A stretch of DNA of 64,000 nucleotides from Actinacidiphila guanduensis. Its GTDB lineage: Bacteria > Actinomycetota > Actinomycetes > Streptomycetales > Streptomycetaceae. Below are positions 51,287 to 60,252 of the stretch, piece after piece. Numbering within the stretch: the first letter of the stretch is position 1; every line of letters begins with the position of its first letter. The stretch spans positions 434,001-498,000 of the forward strand of contig NZ_FNIE01000002.1 of the NCBI RefSeq assembly GCF_900103985.1, given 5' to 3'. The position numbers and the translations under genes were made by a program. The notes beneath the pieces were generated by a model. The model did no database searches, was not told where the DNA came from, and was given only the letters and a program-made list of their open reading frames with translations.

Positions 51287-53779
51287 TTACGCCACGATCA
51301 GCCCGGTCGGGCCCGTGGTCAGGCCGAGCGGGGTGCTGCCGAGGAGCTTCAGCGACTTCGTGTCGATCGCGTCGATCGTCGCCGAGGCGTTGGTGGCGAC
51401 CCACACCGTCGAGGCCGTCGCGGTGACCGTCGTCGGGATGTGGGCGACGCCGATCGTCGCCGTCACCCGGTTGCGGGCCGTGTCAATCACCGAGACCGTG
51501 TCGTCCGCGGAGTTGGTGACGTACGCGCGCGAGCCGTCCGGGCTGACGGCGACCTGCCACGGGGTGCGGCCGACGCGTACGCGGGTCACCACACCGTGGG
51601 TGCGGGTGTCGATCACCGACAGGGTGTCGTGCCAGGTGTTGACGACGTAGAGGCGGGTGCCGTCCGGGTGCACGGCGACACCGTTGGACTCCGCCTGGTC
51701 GGCGAGCAGGCCGCGCTGCCGGCCGGTGTGGGCGTCGATGACGGACAGGCCGTCGTAGCAGGTGACGTAGAGCGTGCGGCCGTCCGCGCCGGGCGCGATG
51801 GAGTGCGGGGCGGCGCCGGTCCTCCAGGTGGCGGTCACCTTGTCGGAGGCGGTGTCGATGACCGAGAGGGTCTGCGAGCCGCCGGCACCGGTGTCCGGGC
51901 CGGTGTTGGCGACGTACAGGCTGCGGCCGTCGGGCGAGGTCGCCAGCCCGTGCGGGTAGGGGCCGACCGCGATGGTCGAAGTGACCTTTCCCGTACCGGT
52001 GTTGTAGACGGAGACGGCGTTCTCGCCCGAGCTGCTGATGTACAGCTTGCCGCCGTCCGCGGTCTTCGCCAGGCCGTACGGGCTCACACCGGCCTTGACG
52101 CTGGCGACGAGTTGCCGGGTGGCGGCGTCGATCACCGCGAGGGTGAAGCTGACCACGCCGACGGTGTAGACGTGGGTGCCCGTGGTGGGGCCGACGTCCG
52201 GCACTGCCTCCTGGATACCGGGGAAGTTGGTGCCCGCGGTGCCGCCGGGGAAGTCCGAGCGGTGCGTGGTGGCGTTCTCCACGATGCGGCTGATCGCGTA
52301 AGGGCGGGTGCCGGCAAGGGCCTTGGGCTCGGCGGTGGCCCGCGCGGAGGCCGGCGCGGGCGTGGGCCCGGTGGTGTCCTGGTGCGGGGGCGTCTGGACG
52401 GCGCCGGGGATCGTGGCCGGCGGGAGGGTGGCGACCTCGTGCTCGGCCGCCCAGAACTCCCGCTTGGTGTCGGGGAGTTGCGGGAACGGGCGGCGCGGCC
52501 TGCCGAAGCCGAGCGCGGAGGTCAGGTCGCCGAAGGTACGGCGGCGCCAGTCACTGATGTTGGTCTCGCGCACGCCGGTGATCCGCTCCAGGAAGCGCAG
52601 CACCGAGGTGTGGTCGAAAGGCTCGCCGGCGACGTAACCGCCCTGCGTCCAGGGGGAGACGATGATGCACGGCACGCGCACCCCCGCGCCGATCGGCACG
52701 CCGTCCACGAACTCCCCGGGCGTGCCGGCCGGCGGCATCGGCGGGACCATGTGGTCGAACAGGCCGTCGTTCTCGTCGTAGTTGACGATGAAGACGGTCT
52801 TGCGCCACACCTCGGGGTTGGCCGCGACCGCGTCCAGCCGGCGGGCGAGGAAGTCGGCGCCGGCGGCGGGCGTGTAGTCGGGGTGCTCGCTCTGGCCGGA
52901 GGTCGGGATGATCCACGAGACGGTCGGCAGGCGGCCGTTGATCGCGTCGCGGGCGAACTGGTCGGCGGGGCCGATCGTCAGGCCGTGCTCGTACAGCGGG
53001 TCGCCCGGCCGGGCGTCCTGGAAGGTCTGGAACCACTCCAGCGGGTTCGTCGCGTAGTCGTCCTCCTGCTGGTACACGTGCCAGGAGACGCCGGCCCGGG
53101 TGAGGCGTTCGGGGTAGGTCGTCCAGCGGAACGGCGCGGGGATGACGTTGCTCGTCACGGGGCCGCCGGCCAGGCCGTCGGGGTCGATGGTGCCGGTCCA
53201 GTGGTACAGGCGGTTGGGCCAGGTCGGGCCGAGCAGCGAGCAGAAGTAGGCGTCGCACAGGGTGAAGGACTCGGCGAGCGCGAAGTGGAAGGGGATGTCC
53301 TCGCGCCGGTAGTAGCCCATCGTGTAGGGGCCGTTGGCCTGGCCGTCGGCGGCGCGGTGGGCGGGAAGCCACTGGTCCATCCGGCCGCCGTTGACGGCCG
53401 CGTGCTGCACGGTCCAGGCGTGGCTCGTGGACGGGATCGCCTGCGAGCTGGTCGACTTGGTGTCGAGGTGGAAGGGCAGCAGGTAGCCGTCGGGGTTGAC
53501 GGTGTCCGGCTGGTAGAAGACCGAGCGGCCGGTGGACAGGGTGATCGCGTCGGGGTCGTCGAAGCCGCGCACGCCGCGCATCGTGCCGAAGTAGTGGTCG
53601 AACGAGCGGTTCTCCAGCATGAGGATCACGACGTGCTCGATGTCGTCGAGGGACCCCGGGTGCCGGGGCGTGTCCGCGAGGGCGCGCTGCAGGTTCGGCG
53701 GCAGCAGCGTTGCGGCGGCGGCCGCCCCACCGACACCGAGCGTGGATTTCAGGAGCCGTCTGCGCGAGAAATCAGCCAT
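51287..53779 (-). CDS. Tat-exported phosphoesterase fused to a YVTN beta-propeller
   Basis: An 830-aa protein. A twin-arginine signal (SRRRLLKSTLGVGGAAAAAT) leads to a phosphoesterase/acid-phosphatase-phospholipase C-type domain (about residues 45-400: VVILMLENRSFDHYFGTMRG, HAWTVQHAAVNGGRMDQWLP, IVNYDENDGLFDHMVPP). A linker rich in Pro/Ala (about 430-480) precedes a seven-blade-like YVTN/YncE propeller (repeats of VSVIDTA..VTATI, SPDGRSLYVANTG). ATG 53779 has GAGGGTG upstream and removes a spurious extension to 53818. The enzyme likely hydrolyses extracellular phospholipids or phosphate esters; the propeller may bind substrate or cell wall. Confidence 0.88.
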   Translation of the reverse strand: MADFSRRRLLKSTLGVGGAAAAATLLPPNLQRALADTPRHPGSLDDIEHVVILMLENRSFDHYFGTMRGVRGFDDPDAITLSTGRSVFYQPDTVNPDGYLLPFHLDTKSTSSQAIPSTSHAWTVQHAAVNGGRMDQWLPAHRAADGQANGPYTMGYYRREDIPFHFALAESFTLCDAYFCSLLGPTWPNRLYHWTGTIDPDGLAGGPVTSNVIPAPFRWTTYPERLTRAGVSWHVYQQEDDYATNPLEWFQTFQDARPGDPLYEHGLTIGPADQFARDAINGRLPTVSWIIPTSGQSEHPDYTPAAGADFLARRLDAVAANPEVWRKTVFIVNYDENDGLFDHMVPPMPPAGTPGEFVDGVPIGAGVRVPCIIVSPWTQGGYVAGEPFDHTSVLRFLERITGVRETNISDWRRRTFGDLTSALGFGRPRRPFPQLPDTKREFWAAEHEVATLPPATIPGAVQTPPHQDTTGPTPAPASARATAEPKALAGTRPYAISRIVENATTHRSDFPGGTAGTNFPGIQEAVPDVGPTTGTHVYTVGVVSFTLAVIDAATRQLVASVKAGVSPYGLAKTADGGKLYISSSGENAVSVYNTGTGKVTSTIAVGPYPHGLATSPDGRSLYVANTGPDTGAGGSQTLSVIDTASDKVTATWRTGAAPHSIAPGADGRTLYVTCYDGLSVIDAHTGRQRGLLADQAESNGVAVHPDGTRLYVVNTWHDTLSVIDTRTHGVVTRVRVGRTPWQVAVSPDGSRAYVTNSADDTVSVIDTARNRVTATIGVAHIPTTVTATASTVWVATNASATIDAIDTKSLKLLGSTPLGLTTGPTGLIVA

Positions 53780-53964
53780 GACACCCTCACTGCCGAAGAT
53801 CGTGGTCGGTCCACACAAGACACCACCCGGTCGTACGCCGCCAAAGACCGAGCTGTCGTCGCCGAAAAGGTGTCGTGAACCGCGGGCGGCGGAAGGGGGT
53901 GGGGTGACGTGTGGGGTGAACGTTTCCTCGGGGGCGGATGGGGTCTTTTGCGGCAGGTCAGGGA

Positions 53965-53988
53965 CCCTGCCGGAACGTTCCGGCAGGG
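53965..53988 (-). terminator. Perfect 24-bp palindrome after the secreted Ig-like gene
   Basis: The palindrome has half CCCTGCCGGAAC and begins 23 nt beyond the stop at 54011 on the minus strand. The position suits a terminator for that gene; a CAAAAG tract follows on the same strand. Confidence 0.65.
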
Positions 53989-54010
53989 CCGTTCGTCGTC
54001 GTCGGACGCT

Positions 54011-55210
54011 TCAGCGCGCGGGCGGCGACTTGAGGGCGGGCACCCTCGGCAGGGACGGGGGTGCGGCGAAGGGCACGACGTGCACGGTGGCCGAAGCCGT
54101 TGCCGTTTCCTGGAGTTGGTCGCCGGGGAAGGTGATCCGGTAGACCACGGACCCGACCGTGTGGGGCACGTCGGTGAACGCGAAGTGCCCGTCTGCGGAG
54201 AGCGGGGCGTCGGGCAGCGCCGTCCCCTTCGGGTGCGCCGGGTCGGTCCGGCTGACGTGCACGACCTCGCCGGCCACGTAACTGCCGGGAGCCACCTGCC
54301 CGTTGATGGCCAGCTGGGCCGTTGGAGTGCTTTTCGCGGGCGCGTTCACCCGGATGGTGGTGGCGGCGGGCGCCGGGAGCTGCCAGGGCACGATGAAGCC
54401 GTACGAGGATTCACCGATGTTGCCGGCGCCGTCGAGGACCTGCACGTAGAGCGTGTGCGGGCCCCACGAGGGGGCGAGAGTGAGGGTCGCCTCGCCGTCC
54501 GGGCCGATGGAGGTGGCCGATCCGCCCACGCCGAGCGGGGTGTCGAGCGACCACCTGAAGGATCGGACACCGCTCACGGCGCAGCCCGGGTTGCCGGCCG
54601 CTCCGCATCCCGCGGGCAGGACGTCGTGGGACTCGATGGTGAACGTGGTCGACTGCCCGTCGGACTTCCGCGGCGAGCCGCCGGTGCCCGCCATCGGGTA
54701 GTCGGGGTCGGTGACGCTCGTGACGACGGGCCGGCCCGCGTCCACGGTGACGTAGCAACTGTCGGTCGCCGGTGAGTAGTCGGCGCCGTCGTACGTCTGG
54801 GCGGACCAGACGTAGGTGTGGCCGTCCACAGGGGCCAAGGGCACATAGACCCACTGGCTGGGCACGTTGAGTCCCTCGACCTCGCCGTCCGCCTGAGCGG
54901 TGGGGTCGTCCAGGTCCTGGAGGTGGACGACACCTGTATAGGTGACCCCGTTCACGGTCGGGCGCGGCACCGTGAGGGAGAACGTCTGCCCCGCGGGTGC
55001 CGGGATTCTCGTGCTGACCCAGGCCGGGCTGTCGGCGGTGCCGCAGTCCTCGTGCGGGAGGAGCGTGGGCGGCGGCAGCGCGGGGTCGATCGGTCCCTCG
55101 TCCGCGTAGGCGGGTGCGCCGGCGAGCAGGACGCCCATTGTCCCCGCGACCAGCGCTTTTTGGGCTGTGCCCCGCCACGTCCCTTGGCGTTGATGCCTGT
55201 CGATCCTCAT
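54011..55210 (-). CDS. Secreted Ig-like/beta-sandwich protein
   Basis: A 399-aa protein. A signal peptide (KALVAGTMGVLLAGAPAYAD) is followed by beta-rich domains with CBM/Ig-like features: TFSLTVPRPTVNGVTYTGVV, YVWSAQTYDGADYSPATDSC, VSGVRSFRWSLDTPLGVGGS and HTLYVQVLDGAGNIGESSYG. The last is the D-x-A-G-N pattern common in actinomycete cell-surface Ig-like repeats. No catalytic domain is visible. ATG 55210 has GGGAGGGG 6 nt upstream. It may be a cell-surface or adhesion protein; no partner is evident. Confidence 0.8.
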   Translation of the reverse strand: MRIDRHQRQGTWRGTAQKALVAGTMGVLLAGAPAYADEGPIDPALPPPTLLPHEDCGTADSPAWVSTRIPAPAGQTFSLTVPRPTVNGVTYTGVVHLQDLDDPTAQADGEVEGLNVPSQWVYVPLAPVDGHTYVWSAQTYDGADYSPATDSCYVTVDAGRPVVTSVTDPDYPMAGTGGSPRKSDGQSTTFTIESHDVLPAGCGAAGNPGCAVSGVRSFRWSLDTPLGVGGSATSIGPDGEATLTLAPSWGPHTLYVQVLDGAGNIGESSYGFIVPWQLPAPAATTIRVNAPAKSTPTAQLAINGQVAPGSYVAGEVVHVSRTDPAHPKGTALPDAPLSADGHFAFTDVPHTVGSVVYRITFPGDQLQETATASATVHVVPFAAPPSLPRVPALKSPPAR

Positions 55211-55487
55211 CCCAGCCCCTCCCCCCCCGGGCCGCTCGGGCCCGCTCCGAATACCCCCCCGTGCACGTGTGGTGCGAAGTGAGCAGGATAGGTGCGGGCT
55301 CGGACAGCCACCGTCGTTGGGGCTCCTCGCGGGGGTATGGCGGTTCGTTTCCCGGGAGCCCGCGCCGCGTCGGCGGCAAGGGCGGTGGGCTCGCGGTGTG
55401 GCCGGTGGGGCGGGGATAGCCTGGAGCTTCGGGGCGTCGCCGGACGTGGCAGGGTTCCGTGCGGCGACGGCTTCGGGAGCGGGTGCG

Positions 55488-58400
55488 ATGGTGGTGGGGC
55501 GGCGGGCGCCGGGGCGGGGCGCCGGCGTGGCGGGTGCGGGGCGGGCCGATGCGGGCGGGGCCGGGCGCATGGGGGAGAGAGGCGGGGCCGGGGCTGCGGG
55601 AGGCGCGGGCCCGGATCGGGGGCGGTTGCTTGCCGCGCTGGCCGAACTCGCCGCGTGTGACGCCGTGTTCCTGCCCGCCGACCCTCCCCGCGAGGGCCGC
55701 GTCGCCTTCTGGAGCCCCGGTGGTGAGCCGCCGGATCTGGGGGTGGAGCCGCAGGAGTTGACCGTGGTCCGCCCGGCGGGGGCGGGCGTGGGCGAGGAGC
55801 GCGTACGGGCCGTGGCTGTCGCCGTGGACGACGCCGTGCCGCTGCTCACCCGCTGCCGGGCGCTGGGCGCGAGCGGTCGGGCCTCGGCGAGTACGGCGTT
55901 CTGGGGCGCGGCCGCGGTGCTGGGGCTGAATCTGCTCGCCCGCGGGCGGGTGCTGCCCGGCGTATCGCCGGAGGGGTTCGACGCCTGGCGGGTCGGGCCG
56001 CTGGACACCGAGGACCGCGAGAAGCTGGACGCCCTCGCGGCTGCCATGCCGCCCGAGGCCCGCGCCGTACCCGTACCGGGTCTGTCACCGCTCGCGCTTC
56101 CTGCGGCCGACCCGCTGCTGCGGGCGTTCCTGGACGCGATGGCCGACACGCTGACCCGTACGCCCGCCGCCCGCCATCTGGCCGGCGGGCCGGCCTTCGC
56201 GGCGCGTGAACCCCAGCAGGTGCCGGAGCAGCGGGTGTGGGCGGCGGAGGTCGCAGCCGGCCGCGACGCGGGTCTGCAGGTCTCGCTGCGGCTGGAGCTG
56301 ACCGGCCCGGTCAGCCAGGGAACCGCGGATCAGCCCGGCCAAGGGGAGCCGGACGCTGCGGACTTGGACGCCGGAGGCAGCTCCTTCCGGGCCGTGGTCC
56401 AACTGCGCAGTCTCGCCGACCCCACCGTCCTCGCCGACGCCGCGGACCTGTGGGCGGGCAGCGCGGCGGCTCCCGAACTCTTCGGCCCCCGGGCCCGGGT
56501 GGACACCCTGCTCACGCTGCGCCGCGCCGCCCGCGCATGGCCGCCGCTCGCTCGGCTGCTCGAAGCCGCCGCCCCCACTGGCCTGTTGCTCTCCGACGAG
56601 GAGGCGCAGGCCCTGCTGGGCGAGGCCGCCGAGCACTTGGCGGCGGCGGGGGTCGCCGTGCACTGGCCGAAGAACCTGGTGCGGGAGCTGACCGCGGCCG
56701 GCGTCCTGGAACCCGCTCGCAAGAGCACGACGTCGTCCGCCGAGTCGTTCCTCTCCTCCGGCGCGCTGTTGGAGTTCCGGTGGCGGGTCGCGCTCGGCGA
56801 CGGGCAGGAGCTGACCGAGGAGGAACTGGAGCGGCTGGTCGGCGCGCACCGTCCGGTCGTACGGCTGCGCGACCAATGGGTCGTCGTCGACCCGGAGTTG
56901 GTACGGCGGCTGCGGCGGGCCGCCCGGTCAGGAGCACCTTCGCTGTCCGCGGTCGACGCCCTCGGGGCGGCGCTGACCGGGAGCGTGGAGGTGGACGGCG
57001 AGCAGGTCCCGGTCGCCGCACGTGGGGTGCTGGAGGAGCTTCGGGCCCGGATCGCCGATCCCGACACCAGCGCCGCACGCGAACCGGCCGCCGCACCGGC
57101 GGCGTTGAACGCCACCCTGCGCGCCTACCAACTGCGCGGCCTGAACTGGCTGCACCGGATGACCTCCCTCGGCCTCGGCGCCTGCCTCGCCGACGACATG
57201 GGGCTCGGCAAGACCGTGACGCTCATCGCCCTCCACCTGCGCCGCCAGGAGCGGGCAACCACCGCGGGCCCGACCCTCGTTGTCTGCCCCGCCTCGCTGC
57301 TCGGCAACTGGGAGCGCGAGATCCGGCGGTTCGCCCCCACCGTGCCGGTCCACCGCTTCCACGGCGCCGGACGCGAACTCCCAGCAATGGAAGCCGACTT
57401 CGCGGACGGATTCGTCCTCACCACGTACGGGACGATGCGCCGCGACGCCGTACGGCTGGCCGACCACCCGTGGGGCCTCCTGGTCGCCGACGAGGCCCAG
57501 CACGTGAAGAACCCGTACGCGCACACCGCCCAGGCGCTGCGCACCATCCCGTCCCGCGGGCGGGTCGCCCTGACCGGCACCCCCGTCGAGAACAACCTCT
57601 CCGAACTGTGGGCACTGCTGGACTGGACGACCCCCGGGCTGCTCGGCACCCTCCCTTCTTTCCGCAGCCGGTACGCCAAGGCCGTCGAGGGCGACCGCGA
57701 CGAGCGCGCGGCTGGCCAACTCGCCGCCCTGGTACGCCCGTTCCTGCTCCGCCGCCGCAAATCCGACCCCGGCATCGCCCCCGAGCTGCCGGCCAAGACC
57801 GAGACCGAGCAGTCCGTGACGCTGACCAAGGAGCAGGTGTCCTTGTACGAGGCGCTGGTCCGCGAGCTGATGGCGGAGATCGAGGGCACAGAAGGCATGG
57901 CCCGGCGCGGACTGGTGATGAAGCTGCTCACCGGCCTGAAGCAGGTCTGCAACCACCCGGCGCAGTTCCTGAAGGAGGACGGTGCCCGACTGGAGGGCCG
58001 GTCTGGGAAGTTGGAACTGCTCGATGAACTCCTCGACACGGTGCTCGCCGAGGACGGATCGACCCTGGTCTTCACCCAGTACGTCACCATGGGGCGGCTC
58101 ATCGAACGCCACCTGGCCGACCGCGGCGTGCCGACCCTCTTCCTGCACGGCGGCACCGCGGTGGCCCGGCGCGAGGAGATGGTCGACGCCTTCCAGGCGG
58201 GCGAGAAGCGGGTGTTCCTCCTCTCCCTGAAGGCCGCGGGCACCGGTCTGAACCTCACCCGCGCGGGCCATGTCGTGCACTACGACCGCTGGTGGAACCC
58301 CGCGGTGGAGGACCAGGCCACCGATCGTGCCTACCGGATCGGCCAGACCCAGGCCGTCCAGGTGCACAAGCTGGTCGCCGAGGGGACGGTGGAGGAGCGG

Positions 58401-58529
58401 GTCGCCGAGATGCTTCGGCAGAAGCGCGAGTTGGCCGACGCGGTCCTGGGCTCGGGCGAGGCCGCGTTCAGCGAGCTGAGCGACGGCGAACTGGCGGAAC
58501 TGGTCGCGCTGCGCGGAGCCGGACGGTGA
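55488..58529 (+). CDS. SNF2-family DEAD/DEAH helicase
   Basis: A 1013-aa protein. The N-terminal ~450 residues are the actinomycete-specific SNF2_N-associated region with low-complexity start. The helicase core has Walker A DDMGLGKTVTL (Lys575), DEAQ at 668-671 (LLVADEAQHVKNPYAHTAQA), motif III LTGTPVENNLSELWALLDW, and C-terminal motifs VFTQYVTMGRLIERHL and DRWWNPAVEDQATDRAYRIG. Members are RapA/Swi2-like DNA translocases. The start is uncertain among ATG 55488 (GGAG 9 nt upstream) and ATG 55569. Its stop overlaps the next gene start (GTGA), coupling it to a SWIM protein. Confidence 0.92.
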   Translation: MVVGRRAPGRGAGVAGAGRADAGGAGRMGERGGAGAAGGAGPDRGRLLAALAELAACDAVFLPADPPREGRVAFWSPGGEPPDLGVEPQELTVVRPAGAGVGEERVRAVAVAVDDAVPLLTRCRALGASGRASASTAFWGAAAVLGLNLLARGRVLPGVSPEGFDAWRVGPLDTEDREKLDALAAAMPPEARAVPVPGLSPLALPAADPLLRAFLDAMADTLTRTPAARHLAGGPAFAAREPQQVPEQRVWAAEVAAGRDAGLQVSLRLELTGPVSQGTADQPGQGEPDAADLDAGGSSFRAVVQLRSLADPTVLADAADLWAGSAAAPELFGPRARVDTLLTLRRAARAWPPLARLLEAAAPTGLLLSDEEAQALLGEAAEHLAAAGVAVHWPKNLVRELTAAGVLEPARKSTTSSAESFLSSGALLEFRWRVALGDGQELTEEELERLVGAHRPVVRLRDQWVVVDPELVRRLRRAARSGAPSLSAVDALGAALTGSVEVDGEQVPVAARGVLEELRARIADPDTSAAREPAAAPAALNATLRAYQLRGLNWLHRMTSLGLGACLADDMGLGKTVTLIALHLRRQERATTAGPTLVVCPASLLGNWEREIRRFAPTVPVHRFHGAGRELPAMEADFADGFVLTTYGTMRRDAVRLADHPWGLLVADEAQHVKNPYAHTAQALRTIPSRGRVALTGTPVENNLSELWALLDWTTPGLLGTLPSFRSRYAKAVEGDRDERAAGQLAALVRPFLLRRRKSDPGIAPELPAKTETEQSVTLTKEQVSLYEALVRELMAEIEGTEGMARRGLVMKLLTGLKQVCNHPAQFLKEDGARLEGRSGKLELLDELLDTVLAEDGSTLVFTQYVTMGRLIERHLADRGVPTLFLHGGTAVARREEMVDAFQAGEKRVFLLSLKAAGTGLNLTRAGHVVHYDRWWNPAVEDQATDRAYRIGQTQAVQVHKLVAEGTVEERVAEMLRQKRELADAVLGSGEAAFSELSDGELAELVALRGAGR

Positions 58530-59812
58530 AACGCCGCGGTTCCGGGGCGAATTCGAAAGCCGGCACGCGCACGTTCGAGGCGCTGCCGCCCACCAAGAAC
58601 AGCCGGGCGCCCTTCGCCGAGTCCTGGTGGGGGCGGGCGTGGGTCGCGGCGCTGGAGGAGTCGTCGCTGGACGCCGGTCGGCTCCAGCGCGGCCGGACCT
58701 ACGCGCGCGGCGGCGCGGTCGGCGACATCACGGTCGGCCCCGGATCGGCCGCGGCTCAGGTGCGGGGCAGCCGCCCGGCCCCGTACCGGTCCACCATGCG
58801 GGTACGGCAGTTCACCGATCAGGAGTGGGACCGCCTGCTCGACGTGATCGCCGAGCGGGCCGCGAACATCGCCGCGCTGCTGGACGGTGAGATGCCGCCC
58901 GGGCTCGCCGACGATGCCGAAGCGGCGGGTGTCGTGCTGCTGCCGGGCCCCCAGGACCTCGAACCGCGCTGCAACTGCCCCGACTGGGGCTACCCGTGCA
59001 AGCACGCCGCCGCCCTTTGCTACCAGGTGGCGCGCCTCCTGGACCGGGACCCCTTCGTGCTGCTGCTCCTGCGGGGGCGCGACGAGCCGTGGCTGACCGC
59101 GGAGTTGGGCCGCCGCAACATGGCCCGGGCGGCAACCGAGGCGACGTCGGGCACTTCGGACGTACGAGCCCCCGCGGCCGAACCCGCCGAGGCCGCCTTC
59201 CGCGCCGAACTGCCGCCTCTGCCCGAGCTGCCGGAGCCACCGGTGCGGCCCGGTCGCGGCCCCCGGCTCACCGAGGCGTCGGCTCCCGCGCCCGGTGTGG
59301 ACCCGCAGGGGCTCGAACTCCTGGCGGCGGACACGGCGTTGCGGGCGTACCGGCTCGCGGTGGCCGCCGCGGACGTCGACCGGCACGCGGACACGGAGTT
59401 GCCCGCTCTCCTCACCGAGTGGCAGGACGCGGTGCGCATCGCCGCCGCAGAGCCGGAGGCGTGCGCCCGTATCGCTGCGGGCTGTGGCCGCCCGCGAGCC
59501 GAAGTCGCCGTCGCGGCCGAGGCGTGGAGCCACGGTGGGGCACCCTCGCTGGACGTGCTGGAACGGGCGTGGACCCCACCGCCTAGGGCCATGGAGCGGG
59601 CGCGTGAGGCGCTGAGGGCGGAGCGGGTGGGCCCGGCGCTGCCGCTGCGGACATGGCGCAACCGCTTGACGGTGGAGGGCCAGGACGCCCAACTGCGCCT
59701 GGGCGAGGACGGCTTGTGGTACCCCTACGTGAAGGAGCGCGGTTCATGGTGGCCGCGCGGTGCGCCGGACCCCGATCCGGTGGTGGCCCTGGCGGTGGCG
59801 CTGGGTGAGTGA
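58526..59812 (+). CDS. SWIM zinc-finger protein coupled to the helicase
   Basis: A 428-aa protein. The SWIM motif is Cys149-x-Cys151 ... Cys158-x-His160 (CNCPDWGYPCKHAAAL), a zinc site that binds DNA or proteins. The N-terminus contains FAESWWGRAWVAALEESSLD and ARGGAVGDITVGPGSAAAQV, conserved in this partner family; the rest is helical and Ala/Pro-rich. GTG 58526 overlaps the helicase stop by 4 nt. SNF2-SWIM pairs are widespread in actinomycetes; the SWIM protein may recruit the translocase to nucleic acid. Confidence 0.9.
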   Translation: MKRRGSGANSKAGTRTFEALPPTKNSRAPFAESWWGRAWVAALEESSLDAGRLQRGRTYARGGAVGDITVGPGSAAAQVRGSRPAPYRSTMRVRQFTDQEWDRLLDVIAERAANIAALLDGEMPPGLADDAEAAGVVLLPGPQDLEPRCNCPDWGYPCKHAAALCYQVARLLDRDPFVLLLLRGRDEPWLTAELGRRNMARAATEATSGTSDVRAPAAEPAEAAFRAELPPLPELPEPPVRPGRGPRLTEASAPAPGVDPQGLELLAADTALRAYRLAVAAADVDRHADTELPALLTEWQDAVRIAAAEPEACARIAAGCGRPRAEVAVAAEAWSHGGAPSLDVLERAWTPPPRAMERAREALRAERVGPALPLRTWRNRLTVEGQDAQLRLGEDGLWYPYVKERGSWWPRGAPDPDPVVALAVALGE

Positions 59813-60078
59813 GGCGGGAGTGTGCTCGGCGGCCGGCGGCCGGGTCGGGTCAAGCCGAGCGCGCGGCCGCCTCGGGCGCCCCGGGCGCAGCGCGCGACGA
59901 CGGCGAGGCTCGGTGTGCGTGGGGCGCTGGCCGGTAGCAATGCCGCTCTGCTGCGCGGACGGCGCAAGTGACCCATGGGTGCCTGCCGTTGAGCGGGCCG
60001 TCGGCAGGCACCCGGCCCGCCCCGCGTCCTCAATGGGTCCTCGGTACGTTCTCGGCTTCGTCCGGAGCGGCTCGGCCC

Positions 60079-60107
60079 TTGACAGATCATTGGCCTAGAC
60101 CAAATAT
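60079..60107 (+). promoter_or_regulatory. Promoter with DasR-like site before chitinase 2
   Basis: TTGACA (60079-60084) and AAATAT (60102-60107) form a consensus-like promoter with 17-nt spacing. The spacer carries ATTGGCCTAGACCAAA (60089-60104), close to the DasR dre consensus with both half-sites. Repressor binding would block the promoter directly. Confidence 0.65.
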
Positions 60108-60252
60108 GGGCGCAGTCAAGCGAGTCAGGTCAATTCCGTTGCTTCGAGGTGGCCTTGACGCGCGAATCTTGCCCGGATGGCCCGCCCGTTCCTGGCCCGA
60201 TGCTGTTCCGCTGGTAGTTCCGCTGCTCGAATTTCCTCTGGTGGGAGCGTTG

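Noticed and set aside
55211..56149. Minus-strand N-terminal extension of the secreted Ig-like protein to 712 codons
   Set aside because: The extension is antisense to the SNF2 helicase and would bury the clear signal peptide at residue 310 or so.
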